A DNA stretch of 64,000 nucleotides from Treponema rectale (GCF_014202035.1 NZ_JACHFR010000004.1:124001-188000); one strand, 5' to 3'. Positions 16,436 to 25,232 are shown, numbered from the stretch's first letter. The notes: generated by a model not told the origin, from the sequence alone. Translations and numbers: made by a program.

Positions 16436-17350
16436 ATGGTAGAACATCAGGAAAGTATAACTGCAAAACTCTGTTCGTTTGCCAGGGCTTTTCATTCTAA
16501 CTTCAGCAGAGAAAAAATTTTTGATGATTACCTTTCTTTTGATTTGATGGGAAAGAGCCAGTATGAAGAAATAGGGCAGCTGATTGAGAATAACTTTGAT
16601 GTTTCTAAAAAAGATGAAAGGAAGTGGTTCTGCCACAAAAACATCAGGCAGTCTTTGTACAAGTATATTCTTCCGATTCCTTTATCTAGAATTTGTTTTG
16701 CAGAAAATGAATTAAAAAAATTCGCACAGCAGAATTCAGGACAAAAAATTCAGTATGTAATCTGTGGTGCCGGAATGGATAGTTTTGCTTTCAGAAATGA
16801 AAATGAATCTATCAGGATTTTTGAAATAGATCATCCGGATTCACAGCGGTATAAACTTGAGCGGATAAAAAAACTGGAATGGAATATTCCTGCAAACCTT
16901 AAGTTTATCCCGATGGATTTTTCTAAAGATTCCCTTGAAGAAAAATTACTGGAAGGGGGCTTTGATGTTAATGCTCCGGTGTTTACTGCAATTCTGGGGG
17001 TGTCTTATTATCTTACGCTTCCGGTTTTTGAGGAAACTTTGAAGATAATTTCCGGGATGACGGTTAGTAAGAGCAGGATTATTTTTGATTTTCCTGATGA
17101 GACAACTTTTAATTCTGAAGGAATAAAATTTTCAAGAGTGGGGGAACTTGCACGTATCACTGAAAAACTCGGAGAACCGATGCTTCATGGTTTTTCTTTT
17201 GGAGAAATAAAAGCTTCACTTGAACGTCATGGTTTGAGAATTGTAAAGCATGAGACACCGACTGTAATTCAAGAGAAATATTTTTCGGATCGCAGTGATG
17301 GTTTAAAAGCATATGAAAATGTTCACTTTATAGTGGCAGAAAAAATATAG
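16436..17350 (+). CDS. class I SAM-dependent methyltransferase, LCM/PPM1-like
   Basis: A 304-residue protein of the leucine carboxyl methyltransferase-like group of SAM-dependent methyltransferases. The SAM site reads YVICGAGMDSFAFR (motif I) and IFEIDHPDSQRYK (motif II, acidic residue on strand 2), as in bacterial O-methyltransferases of this group. A strong GGAGGTGA (16419-16426) fixes the start. It is the first gene after the Cys attenuator and is followed by mccB and mccA after 16 bases. In Bacillus a different methyltransferase (yrrT) starts the comparable mccA-mccB operon, so a role in methionine-to-cysteine recycling is plausible. The substrate is unknown. Confidence 0.75.
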   Translation: MVEHQESITAKLCSFARAFHSNFSREKIFDDYLSFDLMGKSQYEEIGQLIENNFDVSKKDERKWFCHKNIRQSLYKYILPIPLSRICFAENELKKFAQQNSGQKIQYVICGAGMDSFAFRNENESIRIFEIDHPDSQRYKLERIKKLEWNIPANLKFIPMDFSKDSLEEKLLEGGFDVNAPVFTAILGVSYYLTLPVFEETLKIISGMTVSKSRIIFDFPDETTFNSEGIKFSRVGELARITEKLGEPMLHGFSFGEIKASLERHGLRIVKHETPTVIQEKYFSDRSDGLKAYENVHFIVAEKI

Positions 17351-17366
17351 CAGGAGGATTTTTATT

Positions 17367-18530
17367 ATGAGTGGAAAAAACTACAGAAACATTGAATCGG
17401 CTTTGATTCATGGTGGTATTTATGGAGATGCGACGACAGGCGCTGTTAATGTTCCGATTTATCAGACCTCTACTTATGAACAGCAGGGCATTGGTCAGAA
17501 CAAAGGATGGGAATATTCCAGAACAGGAAATCCTACTCGTGCAGCTCTTGAGGCTTTGATTGCAGAGCTTGAGGGGGGAACTAACGGTTTTGCATTCGGT
17601 TCAGGAATGGCAGCACTTACGGCAGTAATTTCTCTTTTTAAGACCGGAGACCGTATTATAATTTCAAGCAATGTTTACGGCGGAACATTCAGGGTTCTGG
17701 ATAAAATTTTCAAGAACTTCGGAATAACTTATTCAATAGAAGATACGACTACTCTTGAAGCACTTGATAAGAAAATTTCATCTGATGTAAAGGCAATTCT
17801 TGTTGAGACTCCTGCAAATCCTCTTTTAACAATTACTGATTTAAAGGGAATAGCAGATATTGCAAAGCGTCATGGAATTTTATCCATAGTAGATAATACT
17901 TTTATGACTCCTTATCTTCAGCGTCCGATTGAAAGCGGCATCGACATTGTTGTTCACAGTGCAACGAAATATCTTGGTGGTCACAGTGATGTTGTTGCAG
18001 GTCTTGCAGTTGTTCATGATAAAGAACTTGCTGACCGTCTTGCATTTATTCAGAATGCAACGGGGGGTGTTCTGGGACCTTTCGATTCATTCCTTCTGAT
18101 TCGTGGAATTAAAACTCTTGGAGTTCGTCTTGACCGTCATACAGAGAATGCCTTGAAGATTGCTCGCTGGCTGGAAAAAAATGACGCTGTAAAAAAGGTC
18201 TACTATCCTGGTCTTGAAACTGCACAGGGTTATGAAATCAATAAGCGTCAGGCAAAAAATGGCGGTGCAATGATTTCTTTTGAACTTAAAGAAAACTATG
18301 ACTATAAAAAATTCTTTTCTTCCCTTGGCCTGATTGCTCTTGCAGAAAGTCTTGGCGGTGTAGAAAGTCTTGCTTGTCATCCAGCAAGTATGACTCATGC
18401 TTCAATCCCGAGAGAGATTCGTGAAAAAGTCGGTATAACTGACGGACTTATCCGCCTTTCTGTAGGAATTGAAAATGCAGACGATCTTATTCAGGATCTT
18501 CAGCAGGCAATAAATTCTTCGGAGGAATAA
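17367..18530 (+). CDS. mccB: cystathionine gamma-lyase / gamma-synthase family PLP enzyme
   Basis: A 387-residue PLP enzyme of the Cys/Met metabolism family. Visible motifs are TSTYEQQGIGQNKGWEYSRT at the start, GSGMAALTAV, DNTFMTPYLQRPIESGIDIV and the PLP lysine in HSATKYLGGHSDVVAG. It cleaves cystathionine to cysteine, 2-oxobutyrate and ammonia, or makes cystathionine or homocysteine from activated homoserine; sequence alone does not settle which. The gene after it is an MccA-like synthase, and the pair mccA/mccB performs reverse transsulfuration in Bacillus and Clostridium, so the lyase reading is preferred. GGAGG precedes the ATG. Expression under a Cys-codon attenuator fits cysteine production. 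Confidence 0.85.
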   Translation: MSGKNYRNIESALIHGGIYGDATTGAVNVPIYQTSTYEQQGIGQNKGWEYSRTGNPTRAALEALIAELEGGTNGFAFGSGMAALTAVISLFKTGDRIIISSNVYGGTFRVLDKIFKNFGITYSIEDTTTLEALDKKISSDVKAILVETPANPLLTITDLKGIADIAKRHGILSIVDNTFMTPYLQRPIESGIDIVVHSATKYLGGHSDVVAGLAVVHDKELADRLAFIQNATGGVLGPFDSFLLIRGIKTLGVRLDRHTENALKIARWLEKNDAVKKVYYPGLETAQGYEINKRQAKNGGAMISFELKENYDYKKFFSSLGLIALAESLGGVESLACHPASMTHASIPREIREKVGITDGLIRLSVGIENADDLIQDLQQAINSSEE

Positions 18531-18531
18531 A

Positions 18532-19455
18532 ATGAAGTATTTTGATTCGATGCAGGCTCTTGTAGGAAATACACCTCTTGTAAAACTCAGCAATTCTGAC
18601 ATTCCGGAAGGTATTCAGCTTTTTGCAAAACTGGAACTGTATAATCCTTCTGGAAGTGTTAAGGACAGAACCGGCCGCTATATGGTTGCTGATGCAGAAA
18701 AAAAAGGACTGCTTAAAAAAGGCGGAACAATTGTAGAAGGAACTGCCGGCAATACAGGACTGGGAATTGCTTTTGCTGCCTTAAAAAACGGTTACAAAGT
18801 TATATTTGTCGTACCTACAAAATTCAGTCAGGAGAAGCAGACTTTGATGAAAGCTTTGGGAGCTCAGATTATTAATACTCCTCGAGAGGAAGGAATGCTT
18901 GGAGCTGCAAAAAAAGCAGAAGAAATCCGTTCTCAGATAGAGGGGGCAGTTTCTCTCGAACAGTTTTTAAATCAGGCAAATCCTCTGGCACATTATGAAA
19001 CGACAGGTCCTGAAATTTATAATGACCTTGACGGTAAGATAGATTATCTTGTTGCGGGAGCAGGAAGCGGCGGAACTTATACAGGAATTGTCCGATACTT
19101 GAAGGAACGTAATCCTGAGATAAAAGGGGTTCTTGCTGATCCTGAAGGTTCAACAATGGGTGGCGGTGAACACGGGGATTATAATATAGAAGGAATTGGA
19201 AATGATTTTATTCCTGAAACAATGGATATGTCTCTTGTTGATAAGGTAATAAAAATTACTGATGATGATGCCTTCGGCGGTTCAAGATTTCTTGCCCGTC
19301 GTGAAGGAATTTTTGCCGGTAGTTCCAGCGGTGCGGCTTTTTCTGCTGCAAAAAAACTTGCACTGGAACTTGCAGAAAAAAAACAGAAGGCAAATATCGT
19401 AGTTGTTTTCCCGGATCGTGGAGACAGATATTTCAGTAAGAATCTTTACGAGTAA
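18532..19455 (+). CDS. mccA: cysteine synthase / cystathionine beta-synthase family protein, MccA-like
   Basis: A 307-residue fold-type II PLP enzyme. LVGNTPLVKL opens the protein, the PLP lysine lies in NPSGSVKDRTGRYM (about residue 43), EGTAGNTGLGIA is the substrate loop, and GAGSGGTYTG binds the phosphate. The E-G-T-A-G-N-T-G wording is typical of MccA (O-acetylserine-dependent cystathionine beta-synthase), while plain CysK has T-S-G-N-T-G. It would join homocysteine to O-acetylserine. The start overlaps closely with mccB (one base gap) after GGAGG. There is no terminator after the stop; the operator of the next operon begins 13 bases downstream. Confidence 0.85.
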   Translation: MKYFDSMQALVGNTPLVKLSNSDIPEGIQLFAKLELYNPSGSVKDRTGRYMVADAEKKGLLKKGGTIVEGTAGNTGLGIAFAALKNGYKVIFVVPTKFSQEKQTLMKALGAQIINTPREEGMLGAAKKAEEIRSQIEGAVSLEQFLNQANPLAHYETTGPEIYNDLDGKIDYLVAGAGSGGTYTGIVRYLKERNPEIKGVLADPEGSTMGGGEHGDYNIEGIGNDFIPETMDMSLVDKVIKITDDDAFGGSRFLARREGIFAGSSSGAAFSAAKKLALELAEKKQKANIVVVFPDRGDRYFSKNLYE

Positions 19456-19467
19456 AAAATTAAATAA

Positions 19468-19513
19468 ATAACCTATATTCCCTATTGACAAAGTAGGGTA
19501 TATAGGTTATTGT
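19468..19513 (+). promoter_or_regulatory. promoter and operator of sulfur operon 2
   Basis: TTGACA (19485-19490), 17 bases and TATTGT (19508-19513) form the promoter. A 17-bp inverted repeat with one mismatch surrounds the -35: ATAACCTATATTCCCTA (19468-19484) and TAGGGTATATAGGTTAT (19494-19510). The inner core is CCTA-N9-TAGG, and there is a second outer CCTA/TAGG pair. It is the longest of the three operators. Confidence 0.8.
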
Positions 19514-19540
19514 GACTTATCTTTTTACGGAGGTGCAGGA

Positions 19541-19633
19541 ATGGTTTTATTTTTTGAAAAACTCGTCAGAGAAAATTTCCGCAATGGTGTCATGTGCCGC
19601 TCGTGCTGTACCTCATGTGTCAGCACTTTATAG
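19541..19633 (+). CDS. cysteine-rich leader peptide 2
   Basis: A 30-codon gene with a strong GGAGG (19529-19533). The peptide starts MVLFFEKLVRENFRNGVM and ends CRSCCTSCVSTL before TAG. It holds five cysteine codons within 22 bases of coding text plus spacing, near the C-terminus. The N-terminal part is very similar to leader peptide 3 (FEKLVR-x-NFR), which shows common descent and suggests that the peptide sequence itself matters. It lies 108 bases before metQ. No T-rich terminator follows; a stem TGAAGAT/ATCTTCA (19686-19707) lies in the spacer. Confidence 0.75.
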   Translation: MVLFFEKLVRENFRNGVMCRSCCTSCVSTL

Positions 19634-19682
19634 TTTTTACTAACTAATCATTCTATTTTTAATTTTCTCATTTTTTCTGGAT

Positions 19683-19711
19683 GTGTGAAGATTGTTCTTT
19701 ATCTTCAACAC
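19683..19711 (+). promoter_or_regulatory. hairpin between leader 2 and metQ
   Basis: GTG-TGAAGAT pairs with ATCTTCA-a-CAC around an eight-base loop. It follows about 45 AT-rich bases after the leader stop and is preceded by GGATGT, which is also found at the same relative place after leader 3. With no T tract it is not an intrinsic terminator, so it may act with another factor. Confidence 0.4.
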
Positions 19712-19741
19712 GGTAGTTCAAATTATTCAAGGAGTTATTTT

Positions 19742-20551
19742 ATGAAAAAGATTTTTGGTTTAGGTCTGGTATTAGTTGGAATGGCTGCAGCATTAGTTTC
19801 CTGCAAGAAAGAGGATGCTCTTAAAGTTGGTGTTTGTGCCGGTCCTTATGGAGACATGTTTGTTGAAGCAATTCAGCCTCAGCTTGAAAAGAAAGGTTAC
19901 AAAGTTAAGATTATTGAATTCTCTGATTATGTTCAGCCGAATAATGCTCTTGCAGAAAAAGACATTGATGTAAATATGTTCCAGCATTCAACATATCTTA
20001 AGAAGTTTTCTGCTGATCATAAACTGGAGCTTTCTTATCTGACAGAAATCCCTACAGCAGCAATGGGAATCTTTGCAGACAAGTACAAATCGGTTGATTC
20101 ACTTCCAGCCGGTTCTGTAATTGCTATTCCTAATGATGATACAAACTTAAGTCGTGCACTCCGTGTTCTTGCTCAGACCGGAGCAGTTACTATTGATCCG
20201 TCAGCAGATCCTTCTAAGGCAACTGTAAAAGATCTTTCGGAAAATCCAAAGCATTTTACTTTTAAGGAAGTAAGTGCCGAAATTCTTCCGAACGTACTGG
20301 ACAGTGTAGGAGCTGCAATCATAAACGGAAACTATGCAATTGGTGCAGGACTTAAGCTTACTGATGCAATTTATAATGAACAGCTTCTGCCTGGTTATTT
20401 CAATGTTATTGCAGTTCGCACTGAAGATATTGAAAAAGACTTTGCAAAAGATATTTATTCAATTGTTCATTCTGATGAATTCAGAAAAGTTATTGAAGAT
20501 CCGAAGAAGCAGTACGCTGCATTCGGAAGGCCGTCCGGTTATCTGGATTAA
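19742..20551 (+). CDS. metQ: MetQ/NlpA family substrate-binding lipoprotein
   Basis: A 269-residue lipoprotein. The start at 19742 follows AAGGAG; an upstream GTG would only add residues before the signal peptide. The signal peptide MKKIFGLGLVLVGMAAALVS ends at the lipobox cysteine of VSCKKED. The mature part matches MetQ: LKVGVCAGPYGDMF, DYVQPNNALAEKDIDVNMFQH and AIPNDDTNLSRALR. It binds methionine or a related sulfur amino acid and delivers it to MetNI. It begins the second sulfur operon, whose genes follow with short gaps. Confidence 0.92.
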   Translation: MKKIFGLGLVLVGMAAALVSCKKEDALKVGVCAGPYGDMFVEAIQPQLEKKGYKVKIIEFSDYVQPNNALAEKDIDVNMFQHSTYLKKFSADHKLELSYLTEIPTAAMGIFADKYKSVDSLPAGSVIAIPNDDTNLSRALRVLAQTGAVTIDPSADPSKATVKDLSENPKHFTFKEVSAEILPNVLDSVGAAIINGNYAIGAGLKLTDAIYNEQLLPGYFNVIAVRTEDIEKDFAKDIYSIVHSDEFRKVIEDPKKQYAAFGRPSGYLD

Positions 20552-20565
20552 AAGAAGGAGGCGCT

Positions 20566-21573
20566 ATGATTAGTTTTAAAAATGTAGATGTTGTTTTTAA
20601 GGAACACAGGCAGACTGTTCATGCCGTTAAGAATGTTTCTTTTGATATTGAAGACGGAGATGTTTTTGGAATTGTTGGTGGAAGTGGAGCCGGTAAGAGT
20701 ACCCTTTTAAGGACAATCAATCAGCTTCAGAAGATAACTTCAGGAGAAGTGATTGTTAATGGTGTTTCTGTTAAAGGTCTAAAACATAAACCGCTTCATG
20801 AACTTCGCAAAAGTGTGGGAATGATTTTTCAGCATTTTAATCTGGCAGAGAGCAAGACTGTTTATGAGAACATTGCTTTTTCTCTGGAAGATGCAGGCTG
20901 GAAAAAGGAAGATATTGAAAAGCGTGTAGATGAACTTTTGGAATTTGTAAAAATTACGGATAAAAAATATGTTTATCCTGCAAAACTTTCAGGAGGACAG
21001 AAACAGCGCGTTGCAATAGCCCGTGCGCTTGCAAACAATACTAAGATTCTTTTGTGTGATGAACCAACCTCTGCTCTTGATGCAGAAACAACGGCATCGG
21101 TTTTAAAACTAATCAAGGAAGTAAACGAAAAGCTTGGTGTAACTGTCGTAATCATTACTCATGAACTTGACGTCGTTAAATCAATCTGCAGTAAAGTTGT
21201 AGTAATGAAAAACGGAGAAGTTGTTGAAAAAGGTGATGTTTACGAAGTTTTCACCAATCCGCAGAATGACTTTACAAAAGAACTGCTTGCGCATGAACAG
21301 AATTTTAAATTCCCGGAAGAAATCTGGAACAGTGTAAATGGTGATATTGTAAAACTGGTTTATAAAGGTGAAGCGGCAACTGAAAGCGTCCTTTCAGAAA
21401 TAACTGCAAGGAATCACGTTAAGTTTAATATTCTTCACGGCAAGATTGAGTATATTAGTTCTAAACCTCTGGGTATTCTTTTTGTAAATCTCTCTGGAGA
21501 TGCGGCAAATATAGAAACAGTAAAGCTTGAACTTGCTTCAAAAATTTATCGTCTTGAAAAGGTGGTGGCATAA
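20566..21573 (+). CDS. metN: methionine ABC transporter ATP-binding protein
   Basis: A 335-residue ABC ATPase with a C-terminal NIL domain. Walker A is GGSGAGKST, the Q-loop MIFQHFNL, the signature LSGGQKQR, Walker B ILLCDEPTSALD and the H-loop ITHELDVV. The last 90 residues (for example NFKFPEEIWNSVNGDIVKLV) form the regulatory NIL domain that senses methionine inside the cell and blocks transport. AGGAGG lies directly before the ATG. The length and order metQ-metN-metI are as expected apart from the position of metQ, which comes first here. Confidence 0.92.
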   Translation: MISFKNVDVVFKEHRQTVHAVKNVSFDIEDGDVFGIVGGSGAGKSTLLRTINQLQKITSGEVIVNGVSVKGLKHKPLHELRKSVGMIFQHFNLAESKTVYENIAFSLEDAGWKKEDIEKRVDELLEFVKITDKKYVYPAKLSGGQKQRVAIARALANNTKILLCDEPTSALDAETTASVLKLIKEVNEKLGVTVVIITHELDVVKSICSKVVVMKNGEVVEKGDVYEVFTNPQNDFTKELLAHEQNFKFPEEIWNSVNGDIVKLVYKGEAATESVLSEITARNHVKFNILHGKIEYISSKPLGILFVNLSGDAANIETVKLELASKIYRLEKVVA

Positions 21574-21574
21574 T

Positions 21575-22237
21575 ATGATAGAAAGTATTCTTAGTATTCG
21601 CGGTGAAGTTGTCATCGCACTGTATGAGACATTTTACATGGTAGCAATTGCACTTTTGTCTGCAATTATTTTTGGAACTGTTCTCGGGCTTATTCTTTAT
21701 GTAACGTCTAATCCTCTGTTTGTAAAGAATACTCCTGTAAACAGAGTAATCGGAATAATACTGAATATAATCCGGTCGGTACCGTTCCTTATCCTTATGG
21801 TTCTTCTGCTGCCTCTTTCAAAGCTTGTAGTTGGAACAAAGATTGGGTCAGAAGCAGTTGTGGTTCCATTATCAATTGCGTCTACGGCATTTCTGGCCAG
21901 ACTTGCAGAAGCCAGTTTTTCTGATGTAAGTAATGGTGTTGTTGAGGCATTTTTGTCTACAGGAGCAAGCAAGTTTAAAATCATTACAAAGATTTTACTG
22001 CCGGAAGCACTTCCTTCGCTGGTAAAAAATATTACGGTTACTGCAATTTCTATTTTAGGTTTTTCAGCAATGGCCGGTCTTGTAGGCGGTGGTGGTCTTG
22101 GGGATTTTGCTTATCGTTACGGATATCAGCGCTACCGTAGTGAAATACTTATGGTATGTGTTGTAATTCTTATTGTTCTTGTTCAGCTTATTCAGACTGC
22201 AGGTGATTTTCTTGTAAAGAGAATAAGCCGCCGTTAG
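21575..22237 (+). CDS. metI: methionine ABC transporter permease
   Basis: A 220-residue permease with five predicted membrane segments. The start at 21575 lies two bases after the metN stop. The family features are NIIRSVPFLILMVLLLPLSK in the second segment region and the EAA loop FLSTGASKFKIITKILLPEA, which contacts MetN. Near the end stands GGGGLGDFAYRYGYQRY, typical of MetI. It completes the MetNIQ uptake system. Confidence 0.92.
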   Translation: MIESILSIRGEVVIALYETFYMVAIALLSAIIFGTVLGLILYVTSNPLFVKNTPVNRVIGIILNIIRSVPFLILMVLLLPLSKLVVGTKIGSEAVVVPLSIASTAFLARLAEASFSDVSNGVVEAFLSTGASKFKIITKILLPEALPSLVKNITVTAISILGFSAMAGLVGGGGLGDFAYRYGYQRYRSEILMVCVVILIVLVQLIQTAGDFLVKRISRR

Positions 22238-22253
22238 TTTTCAGGAGGACAAT

Positions 22254-22820
22254 GTGATTGAAGTTTTATGGCATGGCAGGGGAGGTCAGGGAGCCTTTAC
22301 TGCTGCAAAACTTTTGGGAGCTGCTTTTTCTGTAGAAGGTGAATTGAATAATGCTCTTGCATTTCCATCCTTTGGTCCGGAACGCAGGGGTGCCCCGATT
22401 GTTGCTTTTACTAAATTAAGTAAGCAGCCGATTGGAGACAGAAGCCAGATAAAAAAAGCTGACTATGTTGTATTTCTTGATGACACATTGTTTTCCGAAA
22501 AAGCATTTGATGAGATTAAGAGCGGCGGAAAGATTTTTATAAATACCAGACGAGATTTTAAGAGGGAAGGGAACTTATCTGATTCCCGGCTGTCATCTAT
22601 TGTTACCTTTGATGGTGACAGTCTTGCAATGAAAATTCTTTCCATGCCTGTGACTAATACGGTAATGCTGTCACTACTGGCAAAAGAAAGTGGAGTTGTA
22701 TCAGCAGGAGTTTTAAAGAAAGCGATGGAACTTTATATGCCGCCAAAACTGTTCCAGAAAAACTCTGCTGTAGTTGATGCAGTCTTTGGAGGAATAAATG
22801 AAACCCTTTCTCAGAAATAA
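22254..22820 (+). CDS. 2-oxoacid:ferredoxin oxidoreductase gamma subunit
   Basis: A 188-residue gamma subunit of a four-subunit pyruvate/2-oxoisovalerate ferredoxin oxidoreductase (PorC/VorC type). It starts with GTG at 22254 after AGGAGG; the ATG three bases earlier meets an immediate stop. Motifs are WHGRGGQGAFTAAKLLG and FPSFGPERRGAPIVAF, typical of the family. It reads on from metI after 16 bases, so the oxidoreductase is part of the Met-transport operon. The complex oxidises a 2-oxoacid with CoA to acyl-CoA, CO2 and reduced ferredoxin. Its substrate here may be 2-oxobutyrate or the methionine 2-oxoacid. Confidence 0.88.
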   Translation: MIEVLWHGRGGQGAFTAAKLLGAAFSVEGELNNALAFPSFGPERRGAPIVAFTKLSKQPIGDRSQIKKADYVVFLDDTLFSEKAFDEIKSGGKIFINTRRDFKREGNLSDSRLSSIVTFDGDSLAMKILSMPVTNTVMLSLLAKESGVVSAGVLKKAMELYMPPKLFQKNSAVVDAVFGGINETLSQK

Positions 22821-23088
22821 AAATCCCGTTACTTATGAAGAAATTCCAGAGGCTACTGCTTATGAGGCAGGTTACCTCGTCACAAAAAATGCAGGTTGGA
22901 GAAACATCCGTCCTGTTATTGATATAGAAAAATGTAAGGGCTGTCTTCAGTGTTATCTGTATTGTCCGGATGGTGTCATTTACAAAAACGACGGTAAGGT
23001 AGCAGTTGATTATGACTTTTGTAAAGGCTGCGGTATCTGCAAAAAGATATGCCGGTTTTCTGCTATAACTATGGAGGAGGAAAAGTAA
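22798..23088 (+). CDS. 2-oxoacid:ferredoxin oxidoreductase delta subunit (ferredoxin)
   Basis: A 96-residue protein with two 4Fe-4S ferredoxin motifs: CKGCLQCYLYCPDG and CKGCGICKKICRF, each with the C-x2-C-x2-C-x3-C pattern. It passes electrons from the alpha/beta core to soluble ferredoxin. The start, after GGAGG, overlaps the end of the gamma gene by 23 bases. Its stop overlaps the alpha subunit start (TAATG). Length and wording fit PorD/VorD. Confidence 0.92.
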   Translation: MKPFLRNKNPVTYEEIPEATAYEAGYLVTKNAGWRNIRPVIDIEKCKGCLQCYLYCPDGVIYKNDGKVAVDYDFCKGCGICKKICRFSAITMEEEK

Positions 23089-24269
23089 TGTCAAAGAAAT
23101 TTCTTTCCGGCGATGAAGCTTTTGCTTATGGCATAAGACTTGCACGGCCGGATGTAATATCTGCTTATCCTATAACTCCTCAGACTGTGGTTGTAGAAAA
23201 GCTTTCTGATTTTGTGGAAGACGGTTCCCTTAAGAGCAATTTTATTCATGTTGAATCAGAGCATTCTGCTTTATCCTGTGCCATGGGGGTAAGTGCAGCA
23301 GGAGCAAGGGCATTTACGGCAACTTCCTCCCAGGGACTTTTGTATATGGCTGAGTGTCTTGTATATGCCTCCGGCGGTCGTTTTCCTATTGTCATGATGA
23401 ATGCAAACAGATCTACGGCTCTTCCATGGAATATTTACGGGGATCAGAGGGATTCTCTTGCGCTTCTTGATTCAGGATGGATTCAGTCCTACGCACAGGA
23501 CGGACAGGAAGCTCTGGATATGGCTTTAATGAGTTACTACATTGCAGAACATAAAAAAGTGCAGACTCCTTTTATGGTTAATCTTGACGGGTTTGTCTTA
23601 ACTCACACTTATGAAGTTGTGGATGTACCTGAACAGGCACAGGCTGATGAATTTCTGCCTTCATTTGAGACAGAAAATAAATTCGATTTTGAAAGTCCTA
23701 AAAATCTTGCATTTTCTGCCGGACCTGAAACGAATACTTTTTTTAAGGTAAAAGAGCATCTTGGCCTGCTGAATGCTTCCGCAGTTATATCAGAAGCAGA
23801 AGAGAGGTTTGCTAAGATATTTGGAAGAAAATATTCGGGACTTACTGAAAATTATAAAACAGAAGATGCTGATTATATTATCCTGACGCTGGGATCTGTA
23901 AGCGGACTTATCCGTCAGGCTGTGGATGAATTGAGGGACGAAGGATTAAAGGCCGGTCTTGTCCGTATAAGATATATGCGTCCGTTTCCTGTCAGTGAAA
24001 TATCTGCAGCAGTAAAAAATGCAAAAGCCCTGGCTGTTCTTGAAAAGGATGTTTCTTTTGGTGCCGAAGGAACTGTTTATACAAACGTTAATTCTGCTCT
24101 GAAGAAAAACGCTCTGGAAATTCCATCTAAAAATTTTATTGGAGGACTGGGGGGCAAGGATATCAGTCTTAGAGAAATAAAAGATATTTTCTTAAAGTTG
24201 AAGGATGTGTCGGAAGGACAAAAACTTTCTGATGTTAATTTTCTTGGTGTTGATGTAAAAGGGGAGTAA
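23088..24269 (+). CDS. 2-oxoacid:ferredoxin oxidoreductase alpha subunit
   Basis: A 393-residue alpha subunit. The ATG at 23088 follows GGAGGAGG and overlaps the ferredoxin stop by one base; an in-frame start at 23049 would lie inside that gene. Family motifs are SGDEAFAYGIRLARPDVISAYPITPQT and, near the middle, ESEHSALSCAMGVSAAGARAFTATSSQGL, given here by their recognisable parts (AYPITPQT, ESEHSA, TSSQGL). This subunit binds the pyrimidine part of thiamine pyrophosphate together with beta. The length fits VorA/PorA. Confidence 0.9.
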   Translation: MSKKFLSGDEAFAYGIRLARPDVISAYPITPQTVVVEKLSDFVEDGSLKSNFIHVESEHSALSCAMGVSAAGARAFTATSSQGLLYMAECLVYASGGRFPIVMMNANRSTALPWNIYGDQRDSLALLDSGWIQSYAQDGQEALDMALMSYYIAEHKKVQTPFMVNLDGFVLTHTYEVVDVPEQAQADEFLPSFETENKFDFESPKNLAFSAGPETNTFFKVKEHLGLLNASAVISEAEERFAKIFGRKYSGLTENYKTEDADYIILTLGSVSGLIRQAVDELRDEGLKAGLVRIRYMRPFPVSEISAAVKNAKALAVLEKDVSFGAEGTVYTNVNSALKKNALEIPSKNFIGGLGGKDISLREIKDIFLKLKDVSEGQKLSDVNFLGVDVKGE

Positions 24270-24270
24270 A

Positions 24271-25164
24271 GTGATTACTGCGAAAAATCTGAACGAAGAA
24301 GAATTTTTTTATGGACACAAGGCCTGTGCAGGTTGCGGCGGTAGTCTTGCAGTAAGGATAGCCCTCAAGGTACTGGGAGAAAAAGCTGTTGCTGTATTGC
24401 CAGCCGGATGTATGAGTGCCGTTGGGTTTAATTATCCTCAGCTTTGTTTTTCAAATAATGCAATTATCTCTACTTTTGCCGGTACTGCGAGCATGATGAC
24501 AGGAGTACTTGCAGGTCTGCGTGCCCGGGGAATAACTGATGCTCAGGTTGTGGGTTTTGCGGGTGATGGCGGTACTGCTGATATTGGTATTCAGGCTCTG
24601 TCAGGTGCAATCGACCGTAATGATGACGTGCTCTATATCTGCTATGACAACGAAGCTTATATGAATACGGGAATTCAGAAAAGCTCCCTTACGCCTTTCG
24701 GTGCCAGAACTACAACCACACCTGCCGGTAATAATATAAGGGGAAATATCCGTCCCAAGAAGAATGTTTTTGAAATTATAGCTGCGCATGATATTCCTTA
24801 TGCAGCAACTGCAACAGTAGGATATCTTCAGGATTACATTAACAAAGTTGAGAAGGCCTCTAAAATCCGCGGGACAAAATTCATTCACGTGATTGCACCT
24901 TGCCCTACAGGATGGGGTGTAAAGACAGACGAAACTGTTGATGTGGCAAAAGAAATTGTTGATACAGGATTGTGGTATCTTGCGGAATATGAAAACGGAG
25001 AATTTACATTGAATCATAAGCCGGAAAGCTTCAGTTCCGTAGAAAACTATCTTAAGCGCCAGGCAAGGTTCCGTCATCTTACAGATGATGATATTCAGGC
25101 AATAACTGCAGGCCGGGACAGTAAATGGGAGCATATTTTAAAGTTCTGGAATGTAAAAAAATAA
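24271..25164 (+). CDS. 2-oxoacid:ferredoxin oxidoreductase beta subunit
   Basis: A 297-residue beta subunit, GTG start one base after the alpha stop, with GGGAG before it. CAGCGG near residue 19 belongs to the 4Fe-4S binding set, and the thiamine pyrophosphate motif is GDGGTADIG ... YDNEAYMNTGIQ. It is the last gene of the second sulfur operon; no T-tract terminator is evident before the third operator 15 bases later. Substrate preference cannot be read, but the set gamma-delta-alpha-beta is the classic four-subunit form. Confidence 0.9.
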   Translation: MITAKNLNEEEFFYGHKACAGCGGSLAVRIALKVLGEKAVAVLPAGCMSAVGFNYPQLCFSNNAIISTFAGTASMMTGVLAGLRARGITDAQVVGFAGDGGTADIGIQALSGAIDRNDDVLYICYDNEAYMNTGIQKSSLTPFGARTTTTPAGNNIRGNIRPKKNVFEIIAAHDIPYAATATVGYLQDYINKVEKASKIRGTKFIHVIAPCPTGWGVKTDETVDVAKEIVDTGLWYLAEYENGEFTLNHKPESFSSVENYLKRQARFRHLTDDDIQAITAGRDSKWEHILKFWNVKK

Positions 25165-25178
25165 TTTTTTAAAAGATA

Positions 25179-25232
25179 TTGACATAAATCAGTGATAAAG
25201 TGTATAAAGTAATTACCTACTAAATAGATAGG
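25179..25232 (+). promoter_or_regulatory. promoter and operator of sulfur operon 3
   Basis: TTGACA (25179-25184) and TATAAA (25203-25208) are 18 bases apart. Just downstream, CCTA (25216-25219), nine bases and TAGG (25229-25232) repeat the operator core of operons 1 and 2. The arms outside the core are less symmetrical than at the other two promoters, so this may be the weakest site. Confidence 0.75.
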
